Shown here piece after piece: positions 16,703-25,329 of a DNA stretch of 25,329 bases. Source of the DNA: an uncultured Eubacteriales bacterium (GTDB taxonomy: Bacteria; Bacillota; Clostridia; Christensenellales; Borkfalkiaceae); contig USHO01000007.1 in assembly GCA_900554485.1 (NCBI GenBank), positions 1 through 25,329 on the forward strand, read 5' to 3'. The first letter of the stretch is position 1. Every line of letters begins with the position of its first letter. Under the pieces are notes generated by a model that did not search any database, was not told the DNA's origin, and saw nothing but the letters and a program-made list of their open reading frames with translations. The position numbers and the translations under genes were made by a program.

Positions 16703-16771
16703 TACGTTTCTCATAAAACGTACGAAACGACTGCCCCTTCGACGGGCTGTTTTGCCCGCCGAAGCACAGTC
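16703..16771 (-). promoter_or_regulatory. Structured leader with nested and alternative hairpins before the small membrane protein gene
   Basis: On the transcribed strand, GACTG/CAGTC (16767-16771 with 16729-16733) encloses an 11-bp stem (16754-16764 with 16737-16747, one G-T wobble) with a 6-nt loop. Next come two mutually exclusive hairpins. One is a 7-bp stem TACGTTT/AAACGTA (16716-16722 with 16703-16709). The other is a 6-bp stem CGTTTC/GAAACG (16724-16729 with 16705-16710). The presumed GAGAA ribosome site of the downstream gene falls within this switchable part. The T-tract after the large stem is interrupted, so termination would be weak at most. Confidence 0.45.
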
Positions 16772-16839
16772 TTCCGACGTATTTTGTAATTTTCTCCGCC
16801 CTGCCGGATTTCTGACAGAATTACGAAGTCTGCCGAAAT
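16772..16839. other. Remainder of the 141-nt gap between the repeat lipoprotein and the small membrane protein
   Basis: No open frame with a ribosome site and no convincing -35/-10 pair is visible. An 11-bp palindrome, TTCTG-A-CAGAA (16810-16820), could be a small operator, but one short palindrome is weak evidence. If the transporter genes have their own promoter, this is the only gap of useful size in the window. Confidence 0.3.
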
Positions 16840-19800
16840 TTAAGCGGCGGTTTTTTCGGTGACGGTCATCGCGCCGTCTACGAGTTTCGCGACGTAAGTC
16901 TTGCCGTCAACCGTAAATTCGATACCGCTTGAGAAGGTCGAATAACTCGAATACGGCGTTTTCGCCGTAACGGTCTGCCCCTTATAGGTAACTTTGAAAC
17001 ACGAAGACTTAAGCCCTTCGAGATCGTAATCGTCATCTTCTTTTGATTCCGCACCGAGCGCAATCGTAAGAGATTCGTTCTCGTTTACAGTGAATGTTCC
17101 GAGATAATCGACAGCCGACGACGATTCTTTTACCGCCACAAGTTTATAGTAGTAATCGTTCTGAGCGTTTATATAAATCCTTAATTTATAGCTTATATAC
17201 GCGCTGATATAATTACCGTCGTCGCTGAGCGTACCTTCAACGGTGTACGAACTATAAGTTCTATACACTATGTTAAATTTAACCTTCCCGTCGACCACTC
17301 CTTTGATCGTTATCTTCATCAGGTAATTATAATAACTATTATCGAGATTGATCATATAATCGCCGTCGATAAGGAATTTAAGCGCAGCGGCGGAAACCTC
17401 GGATGCGGTGAATTTCTTCGCGCCGTTATCGGTCGTCCAATTAAATATCGTCGCGCTTGTATCTCCCTTTATCATAAACGATTTGGCAGTGAAATCGATG
17501 TCTACCGCAACAGCATTCGCATCGCCGTACTTGGCGGTATATGCGAATTTGCCTTTTTCGTGCGTTCCTTCGATAACGAGTTGCTTATCGCCTACCGTAT
17601 AGGTACCGATGATTTCGTATTGTTCCTGCGTATAAAGCGCGTAAGTCTTACCCTCGGCAAGCAGGTACGAAGTCACGTCGTTTCCGGACGTATCTTTACC
17701 GACGAGTTTATATCCTTCGTCGATAGCGGTTGCGGTAAGTTTATTCATTCCGGAAGAACCGAAATCATAGAAGAATTCAACCTTTGCCACCGTTCCGTCG
17801 AGTCCGGTAATTCTTGCCGTAACGTACAGATCTCCGTTTACGGCAGTCGTCTTGTCGTATATGAATTCTCTGAGTCCGTCGAAGGTTACATTTTCGGTCA
17901 GAACCCCGGTTTCTACGTTATAAGCGAAATTACCGTCCTCCGTACCGAATATAACGGTTTTAAGTTCTTTAACGTAATAAACAAACGTTGCCGCCTTACC
18001 GTCAAAAGAAGTCTTTGCCGTATTGAACGCGATTTCATATGCGCTGTAATTGCGGCTCAGAGTATTCAGATCGTAATTGAACTTAAATGCCTTTGTTCCG
18101 ACGGTTACGGAGTAATCGTCGGCGGTTTCGTCATAAGTCGCGCCGAAGAAGAAATCATATTCTTTTTCGGTCATAATTCTTACTTTCGGCGTCGGGTACG
18201 CGTAATTCGCGGACATGTTGCCGACGTATTTAACTCCGCCAAACGAGAATTCGATTTTCTTACCGAATGACATATCCGTAAGCGCGGCGTTCACTTCTTC
18301 ACCGTTGAAAGTAATCTTGACGTAACTTTCTCCGTTTGCGTTTACCGCAACGGCAACCACCGTAACATTACCGTTGAAGTTATACGTTCCGGTGTAATCG
18401 TTGACCTGAGTTTCGTAGACCTTCAATCCCGCATACTCTTTTTCGTCGCCCGAAGTCGCCTCGATATAGTAATTCTTTTCGCCGATAACAGCCGTAAGTT
18501 TGTTGGATTCGTACTTGATGACGTTTACGGCAGCGCCGTCGTACAGAACGTCAAGCACGGGTAATTTCTTATCGTTTTTAGTGCCTACCGACAGCGATAT
18601 TTCAAGCGTCTTGCCACTAAGTTTACCTTTGCCGATGTATTTAAGATAGTATTCGTTGACTGCGTAATAAGGCAACTCGTTTGCGCTCGACGCATCGGTG
18701 TTTTTAATAACGTAAGCCTTATTATAATAATTGTAAGTGAATACCGGAACATAACTTCCGCCATACATCACGAACTTCGACAGTTCAACCGACGGACGAT
18801 TGCCGAATATGTTTGCGTCAACCGTTATTTCGTCGTAAACGCCGCCGTTGAAAACCGAGTATTTACCGTAATAGTTATCGAGGACGAAATCCTTATCCTT
18901 TTTGAAAGTCTTGCCGTCATAAACAACGGTGTCTACACCGCTTACGGTCGAGAATGTCGCGTCTTTTCCGCCTACGGTAAGAACAACTTCATCGTCAGTC
19001 GTCGATTTTATGCTATACGACGTATAACTCGTCTCGTTCGCAAATATGAGTTTCGCTTTAAGGAAGGCAAATACCGCGGAATTATCTTCGGCGACATACA
19101 TACCCTTATATTGTCTGAAGAATTCGGAGTTGTAATCATATTGCTTATCGCCTTCCGCTATCGTAGCATATCCGTACGAACTGTTATCGTACATCTGCCC
19201 CTTGACGCGCAGACCGTCTTTTTCTATATAATAGGTAAATCCGCTGTTGCCGATCGACTCGGGGAAGACTTCATGCCCGTTTATCATAACCTTACCGTCG
19301 GTGGTTATGCCGAACGATTTGGTCTCGTCTTCGGCGGGTATAAACGTCGCTCCGTAATAGGGCTCCAGCATCTTAATGGCAAAACCTTTACCGTCGGCTT
19401 TGACCGTTCCGAGCGTATAGAATAGAATGTCGTAATCGTCTTCGCCGAGTTTACCGCTTATTTTAAGCACGTTTCTGCCGTTGTTGTTTCCGTCGTCGAC
19501 GAAAGAAAATACAACATCGGTAAGCGCAACGTCATTTACTTTGACGACATTCTTGCTTACGCTTATCGTATCGTCGCCACTTATAAACGTGGCAGTATCT
19601 TTATATCCGTCGCTGAGGGCATAAGATTGATCGTTAAGGTATATTTCGTCGTCGAGCGTCACATAACGCTTTTCGGTATAAACTATAACGTGAGTATTAT
19701 CGCCCTCGCCTATCGTAACGGTAAGCGTTCCGTCGGCAAAGACAAGAGAATACTTGGTGTAATCCGTATCGCCTAAAGTAAATTTACCTTTTCCGTCATA

Positions 19801-21792
19801 TTTAAGTTTCGTACCGTCGGCGGAATAATATTCTCCAGAAGACCAACCGGCTTTTTCTATGAGTTTATCGACTTTAAGGAAGTTCTTCGAACCGTAAACA
19901 ACGGTAGCGCCGTTATCTTTGAATACAAGCGTCGCATAAACTTCGGTAGAGTTTTTAAGGTAAAGCGTCGCGGTAAGTTCTCCGTCGGCAAGATTTAACA
20001 CAGCCCTGTCGGAAGTTTCGGCGGCATTCACGGTAAACGTCTTGCTCTCCGCGGTATTTTCGGCATTGAGAAGTTTGGTTCTTACGTCAAAGTTACCGTA
20101 AGAGGCATAAGACATAAACTCGACTTTTTCGGTGTCGGATAACGTTCCGTCGTTGTCGAGATAATAAGTACCCGCGAAAGCAATACCCGCTTTATCGTAA
20201 TACACAGAACTGTTGAATTTATAATATCCGTTGCCGATTACGAGTTCAGCATTGACTGTATCGGTACCGATTGCGGCATAAACGGCAGGCGTACCGTAAG
20301 AGCACGCAGCATACAATTCGATCGTTCTGCCGTTATATTTAACGTCTTTTGCGCCGTTGATACGAAGTTCCTTTCCATCCACATCGACAAAAGTGCCGTT
20401 TACCAGTCCCGCAAGTTTTTCATCGACTTTCGCTTTTGTTACAAGGTCGTAATAACTTTCGGATTTATATCCGTTGGGATTGACATATCCGTAAAATCTT
20501 AAAGTTTTATATGAACTGTAATATTCGACGTAAGTATTTTCGTCGGCAACGAGTTTTACGTTGGCGGACGAAACTTCGCTTTCGGTCGCGCTTAAACTCA
20601 ACGGTTTAACCGTTTCGCCGTTTTTATCCGTAAGTACGAGATTTAACGTTTTCGCACTTTCGTCAAGTACGATTTCTATTTCGGAAACGATTGTAGAGTA
20701 CTTCTCGCCCGCGAAGTAAGTTTTAAGATCATCCTCGGAAACAAGTACATAAGACTTGCTTCCGACCGTAACTCTAAGGACCTGCCCTTTAAGCGCTACC
20801 GCACTTACGTTACCGGAAAGATTGCTGAACGTAGGATTGGCGTTTCCGTCGTAAGATACGGTATAAGAAGTAACCGCACCGTTGAAAGTAAGAGAGCCAG
20901 TCGTGTCACTCGAATTCGCGAACGATGCAACCAAAAGATTACCGTTGTCCGCACCGATCCATTTCGCCTCGAGAGGTTTTATGATCGACCAGGTGATATC
21001 GTAAGTTTCCGCTATGGTATAGTTGGAGTTATCGTTTCTGAATTTAACCGTTGCGTTATACTCGCCGACTTCGGTCGCCTTTACGGTACCTTCGTAACCG
21101 TCTATCGTAATATTCTCGGGAAGGTCTTCGGGATAAGCGTTGACGGTAATTTCTTTACCGGTATAAACACGCTTTGCGTTAGCCCATGTAAGTTCGGCGG
21201 GGTTTATAGTCTTAGGCGATATGGTTATATTGGCAGTCACAACCTTATCGTTATAATATCTGAGCGATACGACGCCCTCCGCGTAATAAGTACCTGCATT
21301 TACGGGTTTATCGACAACCTTGCCTTCGGCGGAAGTTCCGACGTAGTAAGTCCATACGACGGACGCCCCCTGCGGAAGGTTCGCAACCTCGGGTAATTTA
21401 GCCGTTCCGTCGTAAGTGGCGGTTACGTCTTCCGCGGTAACGTCGGCGAAATTACGGTTTTTAACGGTAACAGTCAGCGTCGCCTGCATGCCGAAAGCGT
21501 TTACGGTTACGGTATACGTTCCCGGCGTATTGAATTTCGCAAGATCTTCGGCGTTCAACATCGCCTCTGTTAAAGGTACGGTCGTCGTAGTGCCGTCGGA
21601 ATATCCGGCAGTGACCGTATAGGCGCTGTAATCCAAAGCATCGCCCGTGTTCAACTCTACGCTTTCTTCGCTGAGCGTTACCGATTCGACGGTAGCGGGC
21701 TTTTCTTCTTTACCTTTGCAACCGACGGCAAAAGCCGCGCAAAAAGCCGTAGCGACAACCAAAAGCAGAGTCAACAGTCTTTTAGTTTTCAT
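16840..21792 (-). CDS. Giant repeat-containing surface lipoprotein with Ig-like and MBG-like N-terminal domains
   Basis: This is a 1650-residue predicted lipoprotein of unknown function. The start at 21792 is set by the signal peptide MKTKRLLTLLLVVATAFCAA, the lipid-attachment Cys25 (FAVGC) and an AAAGGAG ribosome site 11 nt upstream. After a short charged linker comes a Big_3-like Ig domain (about 33-95, with the YSDGTTTTV strand and PGTYTVTV ending). MBG/YDG-like beta domains follow (about 95-275, with ATYDGTAKLP, NAGTYYAEG, KRVYTGKEI and VGEYNATVKF). The remainder, from about residue 465 to the end, is a ladder of ~80-residue beta-rich repeats. There is no enzymatic motif and no C-terminal anchor. 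Codon use looks more AT-rich, with more TTA and TCA codons, than in the opp genes. A stalk-like adhesin or ligand-binding scaffold is the most reasonable guess. Confidence 0.85.
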   Translation of the reverse strand: MKTKRLLTLLLVVATAFCAAFAVGCKGKEEKPATVESVTLSEESVELNTGDALDYSAYTVTAGYSDGTTTTVPLTEAMLNAEDLAKFNTPGTYTVTVNAFGMQATLTVTVKNRNFADVTAEDVTATYDGTAKLPEVANLPQGASVVWTYYVGTSAEGKVVDKPVNAGTYYAEGVVSLRYYNDKVVTANITISPKTINPAELTWANAKRVYTGKEITVNAYPEDLPENITIDGYEGTVKATEVGEYNATVKFRNDNSNYTIAETYDITWSIIKPLEAKWIGADNGNLLVASFANSSDTTGSLTFNGAVTSYTVSYDGNANPTFSNLSGNVSAVALKGQVLRVTVGSKSYVLVSEDDLKTYFAGEKYSTIVSEIEIVLDESAKTLNLVLTDKNGETVKPLSLSATESEVSSANVKLVADENTYVEYYSSYKTLRFYGYVNPNGYKSESYYDLVTKAKVDEKLAGLVNGTFVDVDGKELRINGAKDVKYNGRTIELYAACSYGTPAVYAAIGTDTVNAELVIGNGYYKFNSSVYYDKAGIAFAGTYYLDNDGTLSDTEKVEFMSYASYGNFDVRTKLLNAENTAESKTFTVNAAETSDRAVLNLADGELTATLYLKNSTEVYATLVFKDNGATVVYGSKNFLKVDKLIEKAGWSSGEYYSADGTKLKYDGKGKFTLGDTDYTKYSLVFADGTLTVTIGEGDNTHVIVYTEKRYVTLDDEIYLNDQSYALSDGYKDTATFISGDDTISVSKNVVKVNDVALTDVVFSFVDDGNNNGRNVLKISGKLGEDDYDILFYTLGTVKADGKGFAIKMLEPYYGATFIPAEDETKSFGITTDGKVMINGHEVFPESIGNSGFTYYIEKDGLRVKGQMYDNSSYGYATIAEGDKQYDYNSEFFRQYKGMYVAEDNSAVFAFLKAKLIFANETSYTSYSIKSTTDDEVVLTVGGKDATFSTVSGVDTVVYDGKTFKKDKDFVLDNYYGKYSVFNGGVYDEITVDANIFGNRPSVELSKFVMYGGSYVPVFTYNYYNKAYVIKNTDASSANELPYYAVNEYYLKYIGKGKLSGKTLEISLSVGTKNDKKLPVLDVLYDGAAVNVIKYESNKLTAVIGEKNYYIEATSGDEKEYAGLKVYETQVNDYTGTYNFNGNVTVVAVAVNANGESYVKITFNGEEVNAALTDMSFGKKIEFSFGGVKYVGNMSANYAYPTPKVRIMTEKEYDFFFGATYDETADDYSVTVGTKAFKFNYDLNTLSRNYSAYEIAFNTAKTSFDGKAATFVYYVKELKTVIFGTEDGNFAYNVETGVLTENVTFDGLREFIYDKTTAVNGDLYVTARITGLDGTVAKVEFFYDFGSSGMNKLTATAIDEGYKLVGKDTSGNDVTSYLLAEGKTYALYTQEQYEIIGTYTVGDKQLVIEGTHEKGKFAYTAKYGDANAVAVDIDFTAKSFMIKGDTSATIFNWTTDNGAKKFTASEVSAAALKFLIDGDYMINLDNSYYNYLMKITIKGVVDGKVKFNIVYRTYSSYTVEGTLSDDGNYISAYISYKLRIYINAQNDYYYKLVAVKESSSAVDYLGTFTVNENESLTIALGAESKEDDDYDLEGLKSSCFKVTYKGQTVTAKTPYSSYSTFSSGIEFTVDGKTYVAKLVDGAMTVTEKTAA
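16843..20400 (-). repeat. About fourteen degenerate ~80-residue beta-rich repeats
   Basis: Repeat starts share G-x-[YF]-x(4-9)-[ILV]-x-[ILV]. Examples are GTFVDVDGKELRI, GTYYLDND, GEYYSADGTKLKY, TATFISGDDTISV, GATFIPAEDE, GMYVAEDNS, GKYSVFNGG, GKGKLSGKTLEISL, GTYNFNGNVTVV, GATYDETADDYSVTV, GTYTVGDKQLVI, GDYMINLDNS and GTFTVNENESLTI. I counted the spacing between successive starts as 75, 112, ~82, 81, 83, 79, 80, 81, 82, 179 (two units), 81 and 88 residues. The last unit runs to the C-terminus. Units are diverged, so they are recognisable only by pattern and period. Confidence 0.7.
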
Positions 21793-21803
21793 GTCTTTTC
21801 TTT

Positions 21804-21810
21804 CTCCTTT
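21804..21810 (-). promoter_or_regulatory. Ribosome-binding site fixing the start of the repeat lipoprotein
   Basis: AAAGGAG on the minus strand sits 11 nt before the ATG at 21792. It rules in favour of this ATG over an upstream in-frame one at 21843, which would add a non-signal-like, charged N-terminus and lies inside a hairpin region. Confidence 0.8.
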
Positions 21811-21826
21811 TTTATTTCTATTACAA

Positions 21827-21850
21827 CGTCCGGCAGGTTTCATCCGGACG
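21827..21850 (-). other. Intercistronic stem-loop between the two giant surface-protein genes
   Basis: CGTCCGG and CCGGACG form a perfect 7-bp stem around a 10-nt loop, starting about 10 nt after the stop codon of the leucine-rich-repeat gene. The sequence after it, GTTGTAATAG, has no T-run, so strong termination is unlikely. Together with the 68-nt gap it suggests cotranscription with message processing or partial attenuation. Confidence 0.55.
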
Positions 21851-21860
21851 GAATAACGCT

Positions 21861-24800
21861 TTATAATCGTTTAAGTTTCGTTACGTCGATTTCGACGCTG
21901 ATATCTGCTACGTCGACGGAAACTTTAATGCCCTTGGCATCGTAAGCGAATACGAAATACGCATCACCCGTAACGGTGTCGTAACGACGGAGCGTGAACA
22001 AACAGTTGCCGTTTTTATCTACGGCGATAAAGTACGCCACGCCGCCGTCGCTGCTCATCACGGAGACGAGCCTTGCGACTTCGCCGCTTTCGACTTCGGT
22101 ATAAACGACGTTACCGTTTATAGTCGCCGTGTGCGTGAACCGTTTATACGAAACGTTGCCGTAAACGTCTACGTTTATGTCGAATTCCTTATATCCGAAT
22201 TCGTCGTACGCGGTTATATTTTTATCGCCGTGATCGGTATATATGCCCGCAAGCGTGCCGTACCACTGAGCGTCGTCGTAATCGTCGGAATACGCCGCCA
22301 GAGACGAGAATGCGTATAATATCCAGAAAGTCTTTTCTTCGCCGACGGTGGTATTTGTCGTCTCGTCGAGTTTTTTACCCTTGAAGATGAGTTCGTAATA
22401 AGTCGTTCCGTTGGCGGTAAACGAATTATAGTCGTCGTAAGTCCCGACATAGGCATCGTCGAAACCGTCGTCGTGCTGATCGAGAATATACATATTCCCG
22501 TAACCGTCCGTCTTGACGGTGTAATAATACAACGAATAACCGTAATAACTTTCGATCAGGTTAAGCGTCATATCTTCGGAATCGTCGTAATAAACGAAAT
22601 TCCTGTACCCCTCGGAATCTGCCGCGTTATCGAGCTGGAAAGATCCTCTTTTATCGAGTTTTCTCGCCTGACGAACGTCGCCGTCGCCATACTTGAAATT
22701 CATCGTTCCGTTTTTACGATAAGTGACTTCTCCGCAACCGACCATGGTATTCTTTTCGTATTCGCGGAAGTACGCGTATTCGGGCGCGTCTTTCTTACCG
22801 TCGGGAGCGTAAACATAGAGAATTATCGAATTGCCGATTTCAACGTCGGTGAATAATTTATACCGCCAGTCATCGACCGTTATATCGGAGTTCTTCTTGG
22901 GATAGTTATATTTAACGCTCTTGAATTCTCCGTATCCCCATCTGTACCAACCGCTGTCGGAAGTTACGTTAAGATATTTATACGACGCATCGTCGCCTAT
23001 CGTCACGTCAATGGCGAGGTAATCTCCGTTTACGGCAAGTTTAGAGAACGTCACCGTACCGGTGAGACCGTTTTTATATACTCCGTTCTTCTCTATATCG
23101 GAAAGAAGTACCGTGAACCCTTCTTCGCCGAAAGTCGCGCCGGCTACGTTCGCCGTTTTCCCGACTTTATAGGTGTCGCTCCCGATTTTTATCTTCGCGC
23201 CGCCGATACCGTTAAGATAGAGTTCGTTGCCGTTGTTATACAGCGAGTTCGCCTCGAACAACACCGTTTCGTCGTCGGATACGAGATAGAGCGGGTCGCC
23301 GATAGACTCCATATTACCGTTCATCAGACTTCTGTAAACATCGGTTCTGATGACCTCGTACTTATCATTATAATATATAGCCCTGAATTCGTGGTCGGCA
23401 GCCTTTTCAAAGGACATATAATAAGTGCCTTCGGGATCGTCTGTCCACTTAACCACCGGGGCATTCATTTCTTTGGTCGCTCTTCCGATTTTAACCGCGC
23501 CGTACCTGTTGACCGACGCAACGTAACTGCCCGAAACCGAAACGTCGCCGTAATCTCTACCTTCGCTATCGCCGTTCATAGCCTGCACCATGACGGGAAG
23601 AAGGTAACTCTGTCCGTCTGCCCCGTAAGGTATTTCGGTTATAAGGAAGTAGAGGTTGTTCAACATGGAACCGCCATAATCCACAAGGTCGGGATGCCAT
23701 ATATGAACAAGTTTCTGGTTTGCGTAAAGCGGTTTGTTATGTTTGCCCGCGGTGAGATTATACGTCTCTTCGTCGACGAATTCGTACATCATCGGGTAAG
23801 ATTCGCCGCAGGTCGCGCTGTAAGTCGGCTGACCGAAGTTCCAGTAGTCGACACTCGAAATAAACGCCTGACCTTTATCGGTAACGTTTACGATACCGCC
23901 GGAAGTAAATTCAAATTTAGTTGTAAGATTTCCGTTTTTATCGTACCAGTACGCCGGGGATGCCGACGTATCGGCGACGGTAAGGTAATCTTTGTACGCC
24001 GCAAGCGAAGAACAATATGTTTCGTATCCGTTCGCGGGGGCGTAAATTCTGAGGTCGTCGAATACCATTTCGTATTCGGTAGAACCATCCGTCGGATTGG
24101 TGTACGAAGTCAGCGCGTTACAGAACGCCTGATTGCCGGTTACGGGTGCGTCTTCGCCTGTGAACGTCACCTGCGACAATGCGCCGCAGAACGCGAACGC
24201 CCTCGTGCCGATAAATCTTATATCCGTACCGAAATCGATCGTCAGTACCGACGAGTTGGAGAAGAACGCGTATTCGCCTATGCTCTTCAACGATTCGGGG
24301 AATGTAAGCGAAGTATGCGTGGCGCAATAATAGAAAGCGTTCATTTCTACGGTTTCGAGTTCGTTGCCGAATTTCACGTCTTTTATCGCATAGCAGAAAT
24401 AAAACGCGGAATCTTCTATCGTCTTCACGTTGGTGAGTTCGGGTATATCGGTGAGATTGGTAAACGGATACGGCGACGCGTAAAGCGTGGCGGTATAAGT
24501 ATCTTTCATCGCCTCGCCTGCGGGATAAATCTCTTTAACGTCGGTCGTGTAATTGCCGGTATAGGTAGCGAAAGCGTATTTACCGATTTCGGAGACTTCG
24601 GACAGCCAGTCGAAACTTATCGGAAGATTTACGTCGGACTTCTTACCGAGCGCGGGACAATACGCGAAAGCGTAATCGCCTACCCTGTTCAAAGTCGCGG
24701 GGTAATCGAGAACGACGTTTTCAAGCGCGTATGCCTTATAGAACGCGCCTTCGGCAAATTCGTTTATCGGGGAATTTACCCTTACGGTTTTAAGCGTAAG

Positions 24801-25329
24801 CGGAAGATATTGATTTTCAAAGTGTCTGTCGCCCATATACAGGCTTTTGTTCATAACGTACGCAGCGAAAGAAAAGTCGTTGTTCTCGTATTTATCCGCG
24901 CCGAAGACGTACGCGAGGAATCTGTTCGAGGTTCTCGTACCGCCGATGAACGGCACGGTAAGAGTTTCGAGTTTTTCGCACCCCTCGAACGCACCTTTGC
25001 CGACGGACGTATACGTCGACGGAACGGTCACGGAAGTAACCGTTTTATTGTCTTTCAACGCGCCCGCGGCGACTTTCGTCGCGCCATAGGGCAAAACGAG
25101 TCTGGTCTTATTGCCGTTATAAGCCGTAACGACGCCGTTTTCGATAACGTAATCGTTTACGTCGTTTATTTCGTATACGGCGTAAAGAGTAACCTCGCCG
25201 TTCTTGGGCGCAAGGTTGTAAATCTTATTGCTTTCGGTGCCGAGAGCGTATTTAATATCTCCGCCCTTGACATCGGCAAAGCCGACGGCGGAAGTTCCGA
25301 GCGCGGACGAATCGGGAAGAGCCTCCGAA
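21861..25329 (-). CDS. BspA-like leucine-rich-repeat surface protein, N-terminus outside the window
   Basis: The frame is open to the window edge, so the start is missing; 1155 residues are present. The frame crosses 25092-25094, a TTG (Leu) codon that is internal and not a start. The first ~50 residues end in a strand like those of InlB-type repeats (VTLYAVYEI). Residues about 62-450 are BspA-type leucine-rich repeats (GAFEGCEKL, YAFAYCPAL, SAFYFCYAI, RAFAFCGAL), closed by the usual AYKDYLTV-like cap. The remaining ~700 residues are Tyr/Asp/Gly-rich and beta-rich, with GTYYMSF, GSYVASV and GSFQLDN strands that recall the repeats of the neighbouring lipoprotein. It ends VEIDVTKLKRL with no membrane helix, so an N-terminal lipid or signal anchor outside the window is likely. 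Probable role: surface binding; no catalytic motif is seen. Confidence 0.87.
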   Translation of the reverse strand, partial: SEALPDSSALGTSAVGFADVKGGDIKYALGTESNKIYNLAPKNGEVTLYAVYEINDVNDYVIENGVVTAYNGNKTRLVLPYGATKVAAGALKDNKTVTSVTVPSTYTSVGKGAFEGCEKLETLTVPFIGGTRTSNRFLAYVFGADKYENNDFSFAAYVMNKSLYMGDRHFENQYLPLTLKTVRVNSPINEFAEGAFYKAYALENVVLDYPATLNRVGDYAFAYCPALGKKSDVNLPISFDWLSEVSEIGKYAFATYTGNYTTDVKEIYPAGEAMKDTYTATLYASPYPFTNLTDIPELTNVKTIEDSAFYFCYAIKDVKFGNELETVEMNAFYYCATHTSLTFPESLKSIGEYAFFSNSSVLTIDFGTDIRFIGTRAFAFCGALSQVTFTGEDAPVTGNQAFCNALTSYTNPTDGSTEYEMVFDDLRIYAPANGYETYCSSLAAYKDYLTVADTSASPAYWYDKNGNLTTKFEFTSGGIVNVTDKGQAFISSVDYWNFGQPTYSATCGESYPMMYEFVDEETYNLTAGKHNKPLYANQKLVHIWHPDLVDYGGSMLNNLYFLITEIPYGADGQSYLLPVMVQAMNGDSEGRDYGDVSVSGSYVASVNRYGAVKIGRATKEMNAPVVKWTDDPEGTYYMSFEKAADHEFRAIYYNDKYEVIRTDVYRSLMNGNMESIGDPLYLVSDDETVLFEANSLYNNGNELYLNGIGGAKIKIGSDTYKVGKTANVAGATFGEEGFTVLLSDIEKNGVYKNGLTGTVTFSKLAVNGDYLAIDVTIGDDASYKYLNVTSDSGWYRWGYGEFKSVKYNYPKKNSDITVDDWRYKLFTDVEIGNSIILYVYAPDGKKDAPEYAYFREYEKNTMVGCGEVTYRKNGTMNFKYGDGDVRQARKLDKRGSFQLDNAADSEGYRNFVYYDDSEDMTLNLIESYYGYSLYYYTVKTDGYGNMYILDQHDDGFDDAYVGTYDDYNSFTANGTTYYELIFKGKKLDETTNTTVGEEKTFWILYAFSSLAAYSDDYDDAQWYGTLAGIYTDHGDKNITAYDEFGYKEFDINVDVYGNVSYKRFTHTATINGNVVYTEVESGEVARLVSVMSSDGGVAYFIAVDKNGNCLFTLRRYDTVTGDAYFVFAYDAKGIKVSVDVADISVEIDVTKLKRL
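23980..25145 (-). repeat. BspA-type leucine-rich repeats in the partial surface protein
   Basis: Roughly ten to eleven units carry A-F-x-x-C/x-x-x-L and S-V/I-G-x-x-A-F patterns, for example SVGKGAFEGCEKL, VGDYAFAYCPAL, IGEYAFFSNSSV and IGTRAFAFCGAL. They are longer and less regular than those in the protease at the other end of the cluster, so the two arrays are related in type but not recent copies by eye. Confidence 0.85.

Noticed and set aside
16737..16764. Strong factor-independent terminator after the repeat lipoprotein
   Set aside because: The stem is good, but the following T-tract is interrupted (GTTTCGTACGTTTT), so I keep it only as part of a structured leader.
21793..21843. Extended N-terminus of the repeat lipoprotein starting at 21843
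   Set aside because: It would put a charged stretch before a complete lipoprotein signal; the AAAGGAG site points to 21792.

Overview
The window reads as part of an uncultured Gram-positive, low-to-mid GC Clostridia-like bacterium (Bacillota). Support for this is indirect: strong AGGAG-type ribosome-binding sites, lipoprotein signal peptides, BspA-type leucine-rich repeats, bacterial Ig-like domains, and a C-terminal Gly-Cys plus membrane helix plus basic tail instead of an outer-membrane anchor. A gut commensal lineage is plausible, but the species cannot be read from the sequence. There are no RNA genes, insertion sequences, CRISPR arrays or phage genes.

All ten genes lie on the minus strand, so the layout is best read from right to left. 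(1) 25329-21861: a very large BspA-like leucine-rich-repeat surface protein, cut by the window edge at its N-terminus. (2) 21792-16840: a 1650-residue lipoprotein with Ig-like and MBG-like N-terminal domains followed by a ladder of about fourteen degenerate ~80-residue beta-rich repeats. (3) A 141-nt gap with nested and alternative hairpins. (4) 16698-16429: an 89-residue tail-anchored membrane protein. (5) 16432-15155: a lipoprotein with InlB-like and GLUG-like domains, joined to gene 4 by an ATGA overlap. (6) 15139-12383: an oversized oligopeptide-binding lipoprotein (OppA family). (7) 12318-7658: OppB, OppC, OppD and OppF, tightly packed in the canonical order. (8) 7640-24: a 2538-residue cell-surface subtilisin-family protease that starts 17 nt after the oppF stop.

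The arrangement suggests one peptide-scavenging unit. A wall- or membrane-held subtilase with leucine-rich repeats would cut proteins outside the cell. OppA would capture the peptides, OppBC would form the channel and OppDF would supply ATP. The upstream surface lipoproteins would bind substrate, host or matrix. The joint function is inferred from gene order; the transporter and the protease are identified directly from conserved motifs.

The unusual points are: a ~77-residue hairpin-rich insertion in OppD between Walker A and the Q-loop; a ~300-residue insertion in OppA; the undescribed-looking ~80-residue repeat family in gene 2; a D-x-x-G turn motif recurring in several products of the cluster; and stem-loops in three intergenic gaps (after the leucine-rich-repeat protein, after the repeat lipoprotein and after oppA).
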